A stretch of DNA of 64,000 bases. It comes from Pseudosulfitobacter pseudonitzschiae (lineage in GTDB: Bacteria; Pseudomonadota; Alphaproteobacteria; Rhodobacterales; Rhodobacteraceae). The position numbers were made by a program, and so were the translations under genes. Below the pieces are notes generated by a model. That model made no database searches and was not told where the DNA came from. It was given only the letters and a program-made list of their open reading frames with translations. Of this stretch, positions 1 to 8,841 are shown piece by piece. Location of the stretch: contig NZ_FQVP01000001.1 of assembly GCF_900129395.1 (NCBI RefSeq), forward strand, positions 806,001 to 870,000. The letters are read 5' to 3'. Every line of letters begins with the position of its first letter. Within the stretch, counting starts at the first letter, position 1.

Positions 1-79
1 TGCTTTTGCCTGCGCCCGAGGGCGACGACAGGATCATCAGCAGGCCCCGGCGGTCGTTCTTGCGGCGTTCGATTGTCAT
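1..79 (-). CDS. gmk: Guanylate kinase, N-terminal fragment (window edge)
   Basis: The reverse strand reads an ATG at 79 followed by 26 residues ending in LSSPSGAGKS, the P-loop that opens guanylate kinase (GMP + ATP to GDP + ADP, cytoplasmic nucleotide metabolism). The rest of the gene lies beyond the left edge. It begins 6 bp after the yicC stop, and yicC-gmk is a common bacterial gene order, which supports the call. The frame has no stop inside the window, so it is open only because it is cut. The fragment is too short to exclude another P-loop kinase, but motif plus position make gmk likely. Confidence 0.8.
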   Translation of the reverse strand, partial: MTIERRKNDRRGLLMILSSPSGAGKS

Positions 80-85
80 TGGCGG

Positions 86-1000
86 TTACTCCACATTCTG
101 CACTTGTTCACGCATCTGGTCGATCAGCGCCTTCAACGCCAGCCCCACCCGCGTCAGTTCGGTATTCTGCGCCTTCGAGCACAGTGTATTGGCCTCGCGG
201 TTGAACTCCTGCATCAGGAAATCCAGTTTCCGACCGACAGGACCGGCCGCGTCAATCAGATCACGCGCGGCTGTGACATGGGCACCCAGCCGGTCGATTT
301 CCTCGGTGATGTCGGATTTGACCGCAAGCAACGCCAGCTCCTGCGCGACACGCGCGGCATCCAGACCATCGGCGTTTTCCACGATGCGCGCCAAATTGCG
401 GCGCAGGTTTTCGGCCACCTCGTCCTTGCGGGCCTCGGCCACGCGGGCGGCCTCGGCGGTCAGCGCGGCGACCTCGTCCAGTTGGGCGTGCAACACGTGG
501 GCCAGCGCCCTGCCCTCGCTGGCGCGCATCTGTACGAAATCCTGCACCAACGCCGTCACATCAGCCTCGATCGCCGCCTTCAGCGGGCCGGTGTCCTGAT
601 CGACGCTGGTCTGGTCCAGCACGCCGCGCATCACCGCAATGTCGGTGGCCTTGGAGGGGGCAAGCGACAGGCCAAGGTCCATGGCCTGCGCCTCGATTTC
701 GGTCAGGGCGGTCAGCACGGCGGACAATTGCGCATTGTTGACCTGCACCATGCCGCCAGCATCCTCGCGGGTGACACGCACGTTCAGCGTGATGTTGCCC
801 CGCGCCACATGGGCTGCCACAAGCGCGCGCAGGGCGACCTCAAGCCCCTCGACCCAATCGGGCACGCGCAGGCGGATATCCAGCCCCTTGCCATTGACGC
901 TGCGCAACTCGCAGCTCCAGCGATAGGCACCGCTTTCCCCCGCAGAGGTGGCAAAGGCGGTCATGGAATGAAGGGCGGGGTTTGGGGCTGATTTGGTCAT
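86..1000 (-). CDS. yicC: YicC family endoribonuclease-like protein
   Basis: 304-residue cytoplasmic protein of the YicC family. It opens with MTAFATSAGESG-type sequence (YicC N-terminal domain) and ends in the DUF1732 region, with the characteristic GRKLDFLMQEFNREANT stretch and the closing helix ALKALIDQMREQVQNVE. E. coli YicC acts as an endoribonuclease involved in small-RNA turnover; the role here is inferred from family. The open frame extends 30 codons further upstream, but that extension is cysteine-rich and unlike the family, so the ATG at 1000 is chosen; an ATG at 964 (MTAFATS) would also fit. It is followed 6 bp later by gmk, suggesting one transcript. Confidence 0.9.
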   Translation of the reverse strand: MTKSAPNPALHSMTAFATSAGESGAYRWSCELRSVNGKGLDIRLRVPDWVEGLEVALRALVAAHVARGNITLNVRVTREDAGGMVQVNNAQLSAVLTALTEIEAQAMDLGLSLAPSKATDIAVMRGVLDQTSVDQDTGPLKAAIEADVTALVQDFVQMRASEGRALAHVLHAQLDEVAALTAEAARVAEARKDEVAENLRRNLARIVENADGLDAARVAQELALLAVKSDITEEIDRLGAHVTAARDLIDAAGPVGRKLDFLMQEFNREANTLCSKAQNTELTRVGLALKALIDQMREQVQNVE

Positions 1001-1099
1001 GACATTGCAATAGGGCCTTTGGGGTGCAGTGGGCAACCCACAGCGGCGGTTCCCGCAAAGGCAGAAATCCGCGAACAGGTTACACGGCACCGGACGCTG

Positions 1100-1161
1100 T
1101 TAACCAACTCTTAAGATTTCAGACCGATGAAGGAAGTGTTCGGTTATTAATGGTTTGGTAA
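1100..1161. promoter_or_regulatory. Two CtrA-like boxes in a divergent promoter region
   Basis: Between yicC and the PAS gene, 1100-1114 reads TTAACCAACTCTTAA, an exact match to the full CtrA consensus TTAA-N7-TTAA. A second copy with one mismatch, TTAA-N7-GTAA, lies at 1147-1161. CtrA is the cell-cycle and motility master regulator of alphaproteobacteria. The downstream box ends 47 bp before the PAS gene start. Control of the PAS gene, of yicC or of both is inference; no clear -10 element was identified. Confidence 0.5.
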
Positions 1162-1207
1162 CGATGTGGCAGACCTTTCTGCTCAATAAGGCTAAGGTAG
1201 GCATGTA

Positions 1208-1909
1208 ATGGATTTCTTCGAACGCAACCCGCAGAACGTGGTGGCTATGACAGATTTTCAGGCAGATTCCGGCTTTTCCGCCCTCTCGCAGGTCGAAGGC
1301 TATTGGGATGCGCTGCGCCGTTCGCGTTTGATGCCGAAACGATCCGAGATCGATCCGCGCGGAATCGAATCCGCGCTGGAATTCACCTTTATCCTGGAAC
1401 GCATCGCCCCCGGCATGGCCCGGCTGCGCATCGCGGGCAGCCACCTGGGCGACCTTATGGGCATGGAGGTGCGCGGGATGCCGCTGACCGCGCTGATTGC
1501 GCCCGACGGGCGGCGGCAGGTTTGCGACGCATTGGAAGAAGTGTTCCAGCGCCCGGCCGTTTGCGAGGTACATCTCAACGCGCCTGCGGCATTTGACAAA
1601 CCGGCACTGGAAGCCCGCATGGTGCTGTTGCCGTTGAAAAGCGATCTGGGGGATGTCAGCCGCGCATTGGGCTGTTTCGTGGCGCGCGGCACCATCGGAC
1701 GCAAGCCGCGCCGTTTCGACGTCATTTCGGTGACCAGCCGCGCAATCACCGCACCCGCGACAACATCGGCGCCGACCGAACCCTCGCCAGGGCAGAACCC
1801 GACACGCCAGTCCGGCATGGCAGAAGACGCCAAGCCCTTTGTCAAAGGCCGGCGCTCCGGCGATGTGCCCTATCTGCGGCTGATCAAGACCGACACCAAG
1901 ACAGACTGA
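1208..1909 (+). CDS. PAS domain-containing protein (PAS_5/DUF1332-like)
   Basis: 233-residue soluble protein. Residues about 20-165 resemble the alphaproteobacterial PAS_5 family: a YWDALR..R.MPKRSEIDPRGIE opening, then FILERIAPGMARLRIAGSHLGDL and MPLTALIAP. The last 60 residues are low in structure (rich in Thr, Pro and Ser) and end in a basic tail. There is no output domain, so it is probably a one-domain sensor or an adaptor; ligand and partner are unknown. The ATG at 1208 is used; an internal ATG at 1247 (MTDFQ) is possible. The gene is monocistronic and its upstream region carries two CtrA-like boxes. Confidence 0.7.
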   Translation: MDFFERNPQNVVAMTDFQADSGFSALSQVEGYWDALRRSRLMPKRSEIDPRGIESALEFTFILERIAPGMARLRIAGSHLGDLMGMEVRGMPLTALIAPDGRRQVCDALEEVFQRPAVCEVHLNAPAAFDKPALEARMVLLPLKSDLGDVSRALGCFVARGTIGRKPRRFDVISVTSRAITAPATTSAPTEPSPGQNPTRQSGMAEDAKPFVKGRRSGDVPYLRLIKTDTKTD

Positions 1910-1972
1910 AGTGAGGTTCTTCCGACGGGAAAGCCGCAAGGATTCCCCGCAGAAAATCCTTGCGCCATGTCA

Positions 1973-3346
1973 TCAGCCGACGTGCTGCTGGCTGATTTGC
2001 GTGTTGCGCCGTGCCGTCAGTTCCTCGGCCACTAGGAATGCCAGTTCCAGCGACTGGCTGGCGTTCAGGCGCGGGTCACATGCGGTGTGATAGCGATCTG
2101 ACAGGTCTTCGTCGCTGACGGCCCGTACACCACCGGTGCACTCGGTCACGTCTTGCCCGGTCATCTCGAAATGCACGCCACCCGGGACTGTGCCCTCGGC
2201 CTGGTGCACCGCAAAGAACTCGCGCACTTCGCGCAGGACACTTTCGAACGGACGTGTCTTGTAGCCCGAGGACGACTTGATCGTGTTGCCGTGCATTGCG
2301 TCACAGGTCCACAGCACATTGGCGCCCTCTTCCTGCACCGCCTTGATCAGACGCGGCAGGTGATCGCCCACGCTGCCCGCGCCAAAGCGTGCGATCAGCG
2401 TCAAACGACCCGCCTCGTTTTCGGGGTTCAGCTTGGACATCAAGACCTTGAGGTCATCCGCCGTGGTCGTCGGGCCACATTTCAGACCGATCGGGTTCTG
2501 GACACCACGTGCATATTCCACATGCGCGCCATCCGGCTGGCGGGTGCGATCGCCGATCCAGATCATATGCCCCGACCCGGCCAGCCATTTGCCCGAAGTC
2601 GTATCGATCCGCGTCAGCGCCTCTTCATACTCCAGCAACAGGCTTTCATGGCTGGTGTAGAATTCGACCGTCGAAAACTCATGCGTGGTTTTCGAGTTGA
2701 TGCCAGCGGCCCCCATGAAATCGATGGTGTCCTGAATCCGGTTGGCGATCTCGGCGTATTTGGCTGCGTCCTCGGTATCGGTAAAGCCCAGCGTCCAGGA
2801 ATGGACCCGGTTCATATCGGCAAAACCCCCGGTCGAAAAAGCCCGCAACAGGTTCAGCGTGGCTGCCGCCTGTGTGTAGGCTTGCAACATCTTTGCCGGA
2901 TCGGGAATGCGCGCCTCGGGCGTGAACTCCAGACCGTTGATGATGTCACCGCGGTAGCTGGGCAGCTCGACGCCGTCGATGACCTCGGTGGGGGCGCTGC
3001 GCGGCTTGGCGAACTGGCCTGCCATGCGGCCGACCTTGATCACAGGAACCTTGGCGCCGAATGTCAGCACCATTGCCATTTGCAGCATCACCTTGAACGT
3101 GTCGCGAATGCTGTCGGCGCTGAACTGGTCAAAAGCCTCGGCGCAATCGCCGCCCTGCAACAGGAACGCCTCGCCCCGGCTGGCCGCACCCAGATGCGCC
3201 TTGAGCCTGCGCGCTTCGCCCGCAAAGACAAGCGGCGGATACTTCGACAGCTGGGCGGTGACCGCCTCCAGTGCAGCTGTGTCTGTATAGTCAGGCATCT
3301 GGATCCGTGGCTTGCTGCGCCAATCCGATTTCGACCATTCGCTCAT
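1973..3346 (-). CDS. aroG: Class II 3-deoxy-7-phosphoheptulonate (DAHP) synthase
   Basis: 457 residues, the normal size for the plant/mycobacterial type II enzyme. It condenses phosphoenolpyruvate with erythrose 4-phosphate, the first step of the shikimate pathway to aromatic amino acids. Diagnostic stretches are [16 protein letters not shown], the [11 protein letters not shown] block near residue 65, [13 protein letters not shown], and near the C-terminus [18 protein letters not shown], which contributes metal and substrate ligands. The start is ATG at 3346 with GGAGAG 5-6 bases upstream. It stands alone, divergent from the GlxA-type regulator across 214 bp that contain an inverted repeat. 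Confidence 0.95.
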   Translation of the reverse strand: MSEWSKSDWRSKPRIQMPDYTDTAALEAVTAQLSKYPPLVFAGEARRLKAHLGAASRGEAFLLQGGDCAEAFDQFSADSIRDTFKVMLQMAMVLTFGAKVPVIKVGRMAGQFAKPRSAPTEVIDGVELPSYRGDIINGLEFTPEARIPDPAKMLQAYTQAAATLNLLRAFSTGGFADMNRVHSWTLGFTDTEDAAKYAEIANRIQDTIDFMGAAGINSKTTHEFSTVEFYTSHESLLLEYEEALTRIDTTSGKWLAGSGHMIWIGDRTRQPDGAHVEYARGVQNPIGLKCGPTTTADDLKVLMSKLNPENEAGRLTLIARFGAGSVGDHLPRLIKAVQEEGANVLWTCDAMHGNTIKSSSGYKTRPFESVLREVREFFAVHQAEGTVPGGVHFEMTGQDVTECTGGVRAVSDEDLSDRYHTACDPRLNASQSLELAFLVAEELTARRNTQISQQHVG

Positions 3347-3423
3347 AGTGTCTCTCCGTGTTCAGGCTGTCATCCAGCCACCCTAGTGGAGGGCTTATAC
3401 AAAAGCGTGCTATAACTGGCCAT

Positions 3424-3447
3424 ACGTCAATTGCGACCTCTTGACGT
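3424..3447. promoter_or_regulatory. Inverted repeat, candidate operator
   Basis: ACGTCAA at 3424-3430 and TTGACGT at 3441-3447 form a perfect 7-bp inverted repeat with a 10-bp spacer. It sits between divergent promoters, 78 bp from the DAHP synthase start and 114 bp from the GlxA-type regulator start. The geometry (arms one helical turn and a half apart) suits a dimeric regulator. Autoregulation by the adjacent AraC-family protein is one guess; the factor is unknown. Confidence 0.4.
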
Positions 3448-3560
3448 CGCGGCTCATGCGTGGGCAGAGTCCCCGCCATGGCCAGGAAAGGCCCGGTGAA
3501 TAAGATGTCTGAGAGCAGGTATCGGGTCTTCGTCGAAACTGTATTTATAAGGACGCCGCG

Positions 3561-4565
3561 ATGTCGCAGACGCGCTCAGCCACCAACCGGTCTGTTTCCC
3601 CCGACAAACCCCGCCGCTATGTCTTTGTCCTTTTGAACAATTTCACATTGCTGTGCTTTTCCGCTGCTTTGGAAAGCCTGCGCATTGCCAACCGCATGGC
3701 CGGCCGTGACCTGTACGAATGGCGCATCATTGGTGAAGGCGGCGAAACGGCTGTCTGCTCGGCCGGCACTGCGTTCAAGCTGGACGGTGATCTGGAAGAA
3801 CTCAATCGCGATGACACGGTCATGGTCTGTGGCGGTATCGACGTCCAGGACGCGACCAGCAAACGTCTGCTGGGCTGGCTGCGCCGCGAAGCGCGCAAGG
3901 GGCTGCAAATGGGGGGGCTGTGCACCGCTGCCTATTCTCTGGCGCGCGCCGGTCTGCTGGATGGCAAAAAGGCGACGATTCACTGGGAAAACCAGGACAG
4001 CTTTGCCGAAGAATTCGAAGAGGTGAACCTGACCAAATCCGTCTTTGTCGTGGATGGTCAACGGATCACCACGGCGGGCGGCACGTCGTCAATCGACCTG
4101 ATGCTGAAGCTGATCGCCGATGACCACGGCGAGGATATGGCCAATGCAGTGGCCGACCAGTTGATCTATTCGTCGATCCGCACCGATCAGGACACCCAGC
4201 GTCTGTCCGTGCCCACCCGAATCGGCGTGCGGCACCCGAAGCTGTCTCAGGTTATCCAGATCATGGAAACCAACGTCGAAGAGCCGATCAGCCCGTCGAT
4301 CCTGGCCAAGGATGTGGGCATGTCCACCCGCCAACTCGAACGCTTGTTCCGCCGCTATCTCAGCCGTTCGCCCAAGCGGTATTACATGGAATTGCGCCTG
4401 CAAAAGGCACGCAACCTGTTGATGCAGACGGATATGAGCGTGATCAACGTGGCGCTGGCCTGCGGCTTTGCCTCGCCCTCGCATTTCTCGAAATGCTACC
4501 GCGCGCATTACGACACCACGCCCTACCGCGAGCGGGGATCGCACGCGGCAAAGCTGAGCATCTGA
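3561..4565 (+). CDS. GlxA family (DJ-1/AraC) transcriptional regulator
   Basis: 334 residues in two domains. Residues about 18-190 form a DJ-1/PfpI-like sensor domain, with Cys121 in the nucleophile-elbow sequence GGLCTAAYSLARAGLLDG. Residues about 225-325 are an AraC-type double helix-turn-helix (AKDVGMSTRQLERLFRRYL, then VALACGFASPSHFSKCYR). The family includes GbdR and CdhR, regulators of betaine and carnitine metabolism in pseudomonads; which ligand applies here cannot be told. The start is ATG at 3561 behind AAGGA. Its stop codon abuts that of the convergent sugar dehydrogenase with no intergenic base. Confidence 0.88.
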   Translation: MSQTRSATNRSVSPDKPRRYVFVLLNNFTLLCFSAALESLRIANRMAGRDLYEWRIIGEGGETAVCSAGTAFKLDGDLEELNRDDTVMVCGGIDVQDATSKRLLGWLRREARKGLQMGGLCTAAYSLARAGLLDGKKATIHWENQDSFAEEFEEVNLTKSVFVVDGQRITTAGGTSSIDLMLKLIADDHGEDMANAVADQLIYSSIRTDQDTQRLSVPTRIGVRHPKLSQVIQIMETNVEEPISPSILAKDVGMSTRQLERLFRRYLSRSPKRYYMELRLQKARNLLMQTDMSVINVALACGFASPSHFSKCYRAHYDTTPYRERGSHAAKLSI

Positions 4566-5681
4566 TCAAAGCGCCATCCGGTACAGTGTGCCGTCCGTGA
4601 CAGACAGGAACCAGATGCTGCCGTCCGGGGCAGTCTGGATGTCACGAACGCGGGCTGTTTCAGGCGCCTTGATCTGCTCGACCTCTTGCGCGGCGTCGCC
4701 GTCGATCTGCAGGCGGCTGATATAGTTGAACTTTAGCGCGCCCACGAACAGATTGCCCTTCCAGTCGGGAAACATGTCACCGTCATAGAACATCGCGCCC
4801 GATGGCGCGATGGACGGGTCCCAATAATGCGCAGGTTGCTGCATCCCGTCTTTTTCTGTCCCTTCGCCGATTTTCGTCCCGTTGTAGTTGCGGCCATAGC
4901 TGATGACCGGCCAGCCATAGTTGACCCCTTTGACCGTCAGGTTCACTTCGTCGCCGCCCTTGGCACCGTGTTCGACCACCCACAGGCGGCCATCGGCATC
5001 CAGCGCTGCGCCCTGCGTATTGCGGTGACCAAATGACCAGATGTCAGGCAGCGCATCCGACTGTGCCGCAAATGGATTGTCCGATGGCACCGACCCGTCG
5101 CGCATCACCCGCACCACCTTGCCGTTGTGCTGGCTCAGATCCTGCGCCAGCGGTCCCTTGCCACGGTCGCCCATGGTGACAAACAGCGTGCCATCCGCCC
5201 CCTCGACCACGCGGCTGCCGAAATGCCTGCCGCCCTGGTTGCCCGGCTTCATCTCGAACAGCACCTGCACATCGCCCAGCGACGACCCGTCCGCCGACAG
5301 CACGCCTGCGGCCAGCGCGGTCCCTGCACCACCGCCATCCTGTGGCTTGGCATAGGTCAGCAGAACCGTACGGCTGTCGGCAAAGTCGCGCGGCAGGGTT
5401 ACGTCCAGCAATCCGCCCTGCCCGCTGGCCGCGACCTCGGGCACCCCCGTCACAGCGACGCGCGATCCGTCGGGCCGGACATGCCACAGCGTCCCGGCCC
5501 GCTCAGTGACCAGAATTCCGCCTTCTGGCAGAAAGTCAAAGGCCCAGGGCGTATCCAGATCCTGCACCTGTGCGGAAAAGGTGACCGGCCCCGCCGAAGT
5601 CTCCTGTGCCTGAGCCTGTGGCACCCCTGAAACCGTCCCAAATCCCCACAAGACACATAGAATCGTGAACAGTCGCATCAT
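4566..5681 (-). CDS. PQQ-dependent soluble aldose sugar dehydrogenase, secreted
   Basis: 371 residues with a Sec signal peptide (MMRLFTILCVLWGFGT..., cleavage near AQAQE). The mature part is a six-bladed propeller of the YliI/Asd soluble glucose-sorbosone dehydrogenase family: WAFDFLPEGGILVTERAG, GQGGLLDV, HNGKVVRV, SFGHRNTQG and WVVEHGAKGGDEVN are family blocks that line the PQQ/Ca site. It would oxidise aldoses in the periplasm. GGAGG lies 5 bases before the chosen ATG; the next ATG codon (5678) is equally possible. It is convergent with the GlxA-type regulator. PQQ synthesis genes are not in this window. Confidence 0.9.
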   Translation of the reverse strand: MMRLFTILCVLWGFGTVSGVPQAQAQETSAGPVTFSAQVQDLDTPWAFDFLPEGGILVTERAGTLWHVRPDGSRVAVTGVPEVAASGQGGLLDVTLPRDFADSRTVLLTYAKPQDGGGAGTALAAGVLSADGSSLGDVQVLFEMKPGNQGGRHFGSRVVEGADGTLFVTMGDRGKGPLAQDLSQHNGKVVRVMRDGSVPSDNPFAAQSDALPDIWSFGHRNTQGAALDADGRLWVVEHGAKGGDEVNLTVKGVNYGWPVISYGRNYNGTKIGEGTEKDGMQQPAHYWDPSIAPSGAMFYDGDMFPDWKGNLFVGALKFNYISRLQIDGDAAQEVEQIKAPETARVRDIQTAPDGSIWFLSVTDGTLYRMAL

Positions 5682-5862
5682 TGCATCCTCCCTGGCGCGC
5701 GGACCGGCACCGTAAATTTGTTTCGAAAATACAGATAGGTCGAAAATCCTGACTTTCCAAAGGAGTTGGCCAAGAACAAGGGCATCTTAAATCGCTTTTC
5801 TTTTCAGAACGACGTGCGTAGGCTCGCGCCAGAACGAAAAGTTCCAATAAGGGAGTTACCAC

Positions 5863-7059
5863 ATGAAAAAGTTTCTGATGGCCACAGCGGCCACCGCATT
5901 GATGACCGGTACGGCCTTTGCCGATGCCCACGCCAAGGAAGTGAAAATCGGCGTGATCCTGGGCTTTACCGGCCCGCTGGAATCGATCACCCCCGCAATG
6001 GGTGCCGGTGCAGAACTGGCGATGGCCGAAGTCACGGACAGCGGTGCGCTGCTGGATGGTGCCAAAGTCGTCTCGATCCGCGGCGACAGCACATGCATCG
6101 ACGCCGGTGCCGCCACCTCGGCCGCCGAACGTCTGATCACTTCGGACAAGGTTTCGGCCATCATGGGTGCAGACTGCTCGGGCGTGACCGGTGCGATACT
6201 GCAAAACGCGGCACGTCCCAACGGCATCGTCATGATCTCGCCGTCGGCCACATCGCCCGGCCTGTCGACTGCCGAAGATGACGGCCTGTTCTTCCGCACC
6301 GCTCCGTCGGACGCGCGTCAGGGTGTGATCATGACCGAGATCCTGCAGGACCGCGGCGTCAAAGAGGTCGCGCTGACCTATACCAACAACGACTATGGCA
6401 AGGGTCTGGCGGATGCCTTCCAGGCAGCGTTTGAAGAAGCTGGCGGCACTGTCACCATCGCGACCGCGCACGAAGACGGCAAAGCCGACTATTCGGCAGA
6501 GGTCGGCGCGCTGGCCTCGGCGGGCGGTGAAGCGCTTGTTGTTGCCGGATACGTTGACCAGGGCGGCTCGGGCATTGTCCGTTCCTCCATCGACTCGGGT
6601 GCGTTTGACACGTTCTATTTCCCCGACGGTATGGTTGGTGAAAAACTGAACGAAAACTTTGGTGCGGAACTGAATGGTTCGTTCGGCGCCTACCCCGGCA
6701 CCGACAGCGAAGGCGCTGCCAAGTTCCTGGAACTGGCCACAGCGGCCGGATTTGATGGCACCGGCGCATTTGCACCGGAAAGCTATGACGCAGCGGCGCT
6801 GATCATGCTGGCGATGCAAGCGGCAAACTCGATGGACTCGGCTGACTTTAAAGACAAGGTCATGGACGTGGCCAACGCACCCGGCGAGAAAATCTATCCC
6901 GGCGAACTGGCCAAGGCGCTTGAGCTGATCAAAAACGGCGAAGATGTCGACTATGAAGGCGCTTCCGCTGTTGAACTGATCGGACCCGGTGAATCGGCTG
7001 GCAACTACCAGGAAATCGAATTCGCTGACGGCAAGTATTCCACAATCAAATACCGCTGA
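5863..7059 (+). CDS. Branched-chain amino acid-type ABC transporter substrate-binding protein
   Basis: 398 residues: signal peptide MKKFLMATAATALMTGTAFA, then a type I periplasmic-binding fold (VKIGVILGFTGPLESITPAMGAG, ISPSATSPGLS, TYTNNDYGKGLADAF). It captures a substrate in the periplasm for the LivH/M/G/F-type importer encoded just downstream. The LIV family also carries amides, urea and aromatic or polar amino acids, so the substrate is not assigned. AAGGGAG sits 8 bases before the ATG. A strong hairpin follows the stop, so this gene can be expressed in excess over the membrane components, as is usual for binding proteins. Confidence 0.92.
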   Translation: MKKFLMATAATALMTGTAFADAHAKEVKIGVILGFTGPLESITPAMGAGAELAMAEVTDSGALLDGAKVVSIRGDSTCIDAGAATSAAERLITSDKVSAIMGADCSGVTGAILQNAARPNGIVMISPSATSPGLSTAEDDGLFFRTAPSDARQGVIMTEILQDRGVKEVALTYTNNDYGKGLADAFQAAFEEAGGTVTIATAHEDGKADYSAEVGALASAGGEALVVAGYVDQGGSGIVRSSIDSGAFDTFYFPDGMVGEKLNENFGAELNGSFGAYPGTDSEGAAKFLELATAAGFDGTGAFAPESYDAAALIMLAMQAANSMDSADFKDKVMDVANAPGEKIYPGELAKALELIKNGEDVDYEGASAVELIGPGESAGNYQEIEFADGKYSTIKYR

Positions 7060-7080
7060 TGCGCGTTTAACATTTCAAGA

Positions 7081-7107
7081 CGGCCCGAAGTCACATTCGG
7101 GCCGTTT
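7081..7107 (+). terminator. Rho-independent terminator or attenuator after binding-protein gene
   Basis: CGGCCCGAA (7081-7089) pairs perfectly with TTCGGGCCG (7096-7104) across a 6-base loop and is followed by TTT. The T run is short, so partial read-through into the ABC ATPase and permease genes is likely. Confidence 0.7.
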
Positions 7108-7165
7108 CCAGTATAAAGCGAACCCCGTTTAATGAGGGTCGCGTACACACAGGGGATGAAAGCCA

Positions 7166-7948
7166 ATGATCGTCGTCGACGACATTCACAAACATTTTGG
7201 CGGCTTTCACGCCGTAGACGGCGCCAGCCTGTCGATCAAACCAGGATCGATTACCGGGCTGATTGGTCCGAATGGCGCAGGAAAAACCACTCTTTTCAAC
7301 GTGATCGCAGGGGTTCTTAAGCCAACCTCGGGCCGTGTCACCATGAACGGAGAGGACATCACCGGACTTCCGCCGCACACGCTGTTCCACAAGGGGCTGT
7401 TGCGTACGTTCCAGATCGCCCATGAATTCTCCTCGATGACCTGCCGCGAGAACCTGATGATGGTGCCGGGCAACCAGTCGGGCGAAACCCTGTGGAACAC
7501 CTGGTTTGGCCGCAAACGCATCGCCGACGAGGAACGCGCCCTGCGCGCAAAGGCGGACGAGGTTCTTGAGTTCCTGACGGTCGAGCATCTGGCCGATCAC
7601 AAGGCGGGCCAGATCTCGGGTGGGCAGAAAAAGCTGCTGGAGCTGGGGCGCACCATGATGGTCGACGCCAAGATCGTGTTTCTGGACGAGGTTGGTGCAG
7701 GTGTGAACCGCACGCTGCTGAACACCATCGGCGACGCGATCCTGCGCCTGAACCAAGAACGCAATTACACATTTGTCGTGATCGAACACGACATGGATTT
7801 CATCGGCAAGATTTGCGACCCCGTGATCTGCATGGCCGAGGGCAAGGTTCTGGCCGAGGGCACGCTGGACGAGATCAAGGCCAACGAGCACGTGATCGAG
7901 GCCTATCTGGGCACCGGCCTGAAAAACAAAGAGCAGGTGGGCGCATGA
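7166..7948 (+). CDS. ABC transporter ATP-binding protein, LivG type
   Basis: 260 residues. It carries a Walker A motif GPNGAGKTT (about 34-42), the signature ISGGQKKLLELGR, Walker B IVFLDEVGAGV and the LivG-type C-terminus ending GTGLKNKEQVGA. It powers import at the inner face of the membrane as half of an ATPase pair with the next gene. In Walker B the usual DEP is DEV, seen in some LivG proteins. ATG at 7166; the gene ends in an ATGA overlap with the LivF-type gene, so translation is probably coupled. Confidence 0.92.
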   Translation: MIVVDDIHKHFGGFHAVDGASLSIKPGSITGLIGPNGAGKTTLFNVIAGVLKPTSGRVTMNGEDITGLPPHTLFHKGLLRTFQIAHEFSSMTCRENLMMVPGNQSGETLWNTWFGRKRIADEERALRAKADEVLEFLTVEHLADHKAGQISGGQKKLLELGRTMMVDAKIVFLDEVGAGVNRTLLNTIGDAILRLNQERNYTFVVIEHDMDFIGKICDPVICMAEGKVLAEGTLDEIKANEHVIEAYLGTGLKNKEQVGA

Positions 7949-8769
7949 GCGGTAATCCATATTCAGACGGACGCGGCAACAAGGACGCGTCGATCGCCAA
8001 CCCCAAGGGTGTCGGCACCCTGTCCGCCCACCCCGGCACGGGTGCTGCGATGAACACGCGCAATGCGTTTCTGATCGGTGACAGCATGACCGGCGGCTAT
8101 GGCAGCGGCCCCGACATCCTGCACGACTGCACCGTGGCCGTGGACGCAGGCGAGATTGCCGTGATCGTCGGCCCCAACGGTGCGGGCAAATCCACCGCGA
8201 TGAAGGCGGTGTTCGGGATGCTGGACGTGCGCCAGGGCTCGGTCCGGCTGGACGGCGAGGATATCACCGACCTCAGCCCGCAGGACCGCGTGGCCAAGGG
8301 CATGGGGTTTGTCCCGCAAACCTCGAACATCTTCACCTCGATGACCGTCGAGGAAAACCTGGAAATGGGCGCTTTTATCCGGCGCGACGATTTCCGCGAT
8401 ACGATGGCGCAGGTCTATGATCTGTTTCCCATCCTCAAGGAAAAGCGCCGTCAGGCGGCGGGCGAACTGTCGGGCGGTCAACGCCAGCAGGTCGCCGTTG
8501 GCCGCGCGCTGATGACACGGCCCAAGGTTCTGATGCTGGACGAACCCACGGCGGGCGTCAGCCCCATCGTCATGGACGAGCTGTTCGACCGCATCATCGA
8601 GGTCGCCCGCACGGGCATCCCGATCCTGATGGTGGAACAGAACGCCCGTCAGGCGCTTGAGATTGCCGACAAAGGCTATGTCTTGGTGCAAGGGGCGAAT
8701 GCGTTCACCGGCACCGGCAAAGAACTGCTGGCCGATCCCGAAGTCCGCAAATCGTTCTTGGGGGGCTGA
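7945..8769 (+). CDS. ABC transporter ATP-binding protein, LivF type
   Basis: 274 residues. It has Walker A GPNGAGKST, signature LSGGQRQQVAVGRAL and Walker B LMLDEPTAGVS, with the compact LivF layout. The start is the ATG overlapping the livG-type stop (ATGA, 7945-7948), even though the frame is open 44 codons further up. This start gives an unusual hydrophilic N-terminal extension of about 45 residues (Asn/Lys/Gly rich) before the ATPase fold; an internal ATG at 8050 (MNTRNAFLIG) would give normal length. Because the overlap is so tight, the longer form is preferred. Confidence 0.88.
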   Translation: MSGNPYSDGRGNKDASIANPKGVGTLSAHPGTGAAMNTRNAFLIGDSMTGGYGSGPDILHDCTVAVDAGEIAVIVGPNGAGKSTAMKAVFGMLDVRQGSVRLDGEDITDLSPQDRVAKGMGFVPQTSNIFTSMTVEENLEMGAFIRRDDFRDTMAQVYDLFPILKEKRRQAAGELSGGQRQQVAVGRALMTRPKVLMLDEPTAGVSPIVMDELFDRIIEVARTGIPILMVEQNARQALEIADKGYVLVQGANAFTGTGKELLADPEVRKSFLGG

Positions 8770-8841
8770 GGATATGCATCACGCTTCAACACCCCGCATC
8801 CACAGCCCGCTGGGCACCAACCCGACCGGAGGCTGTGCATA

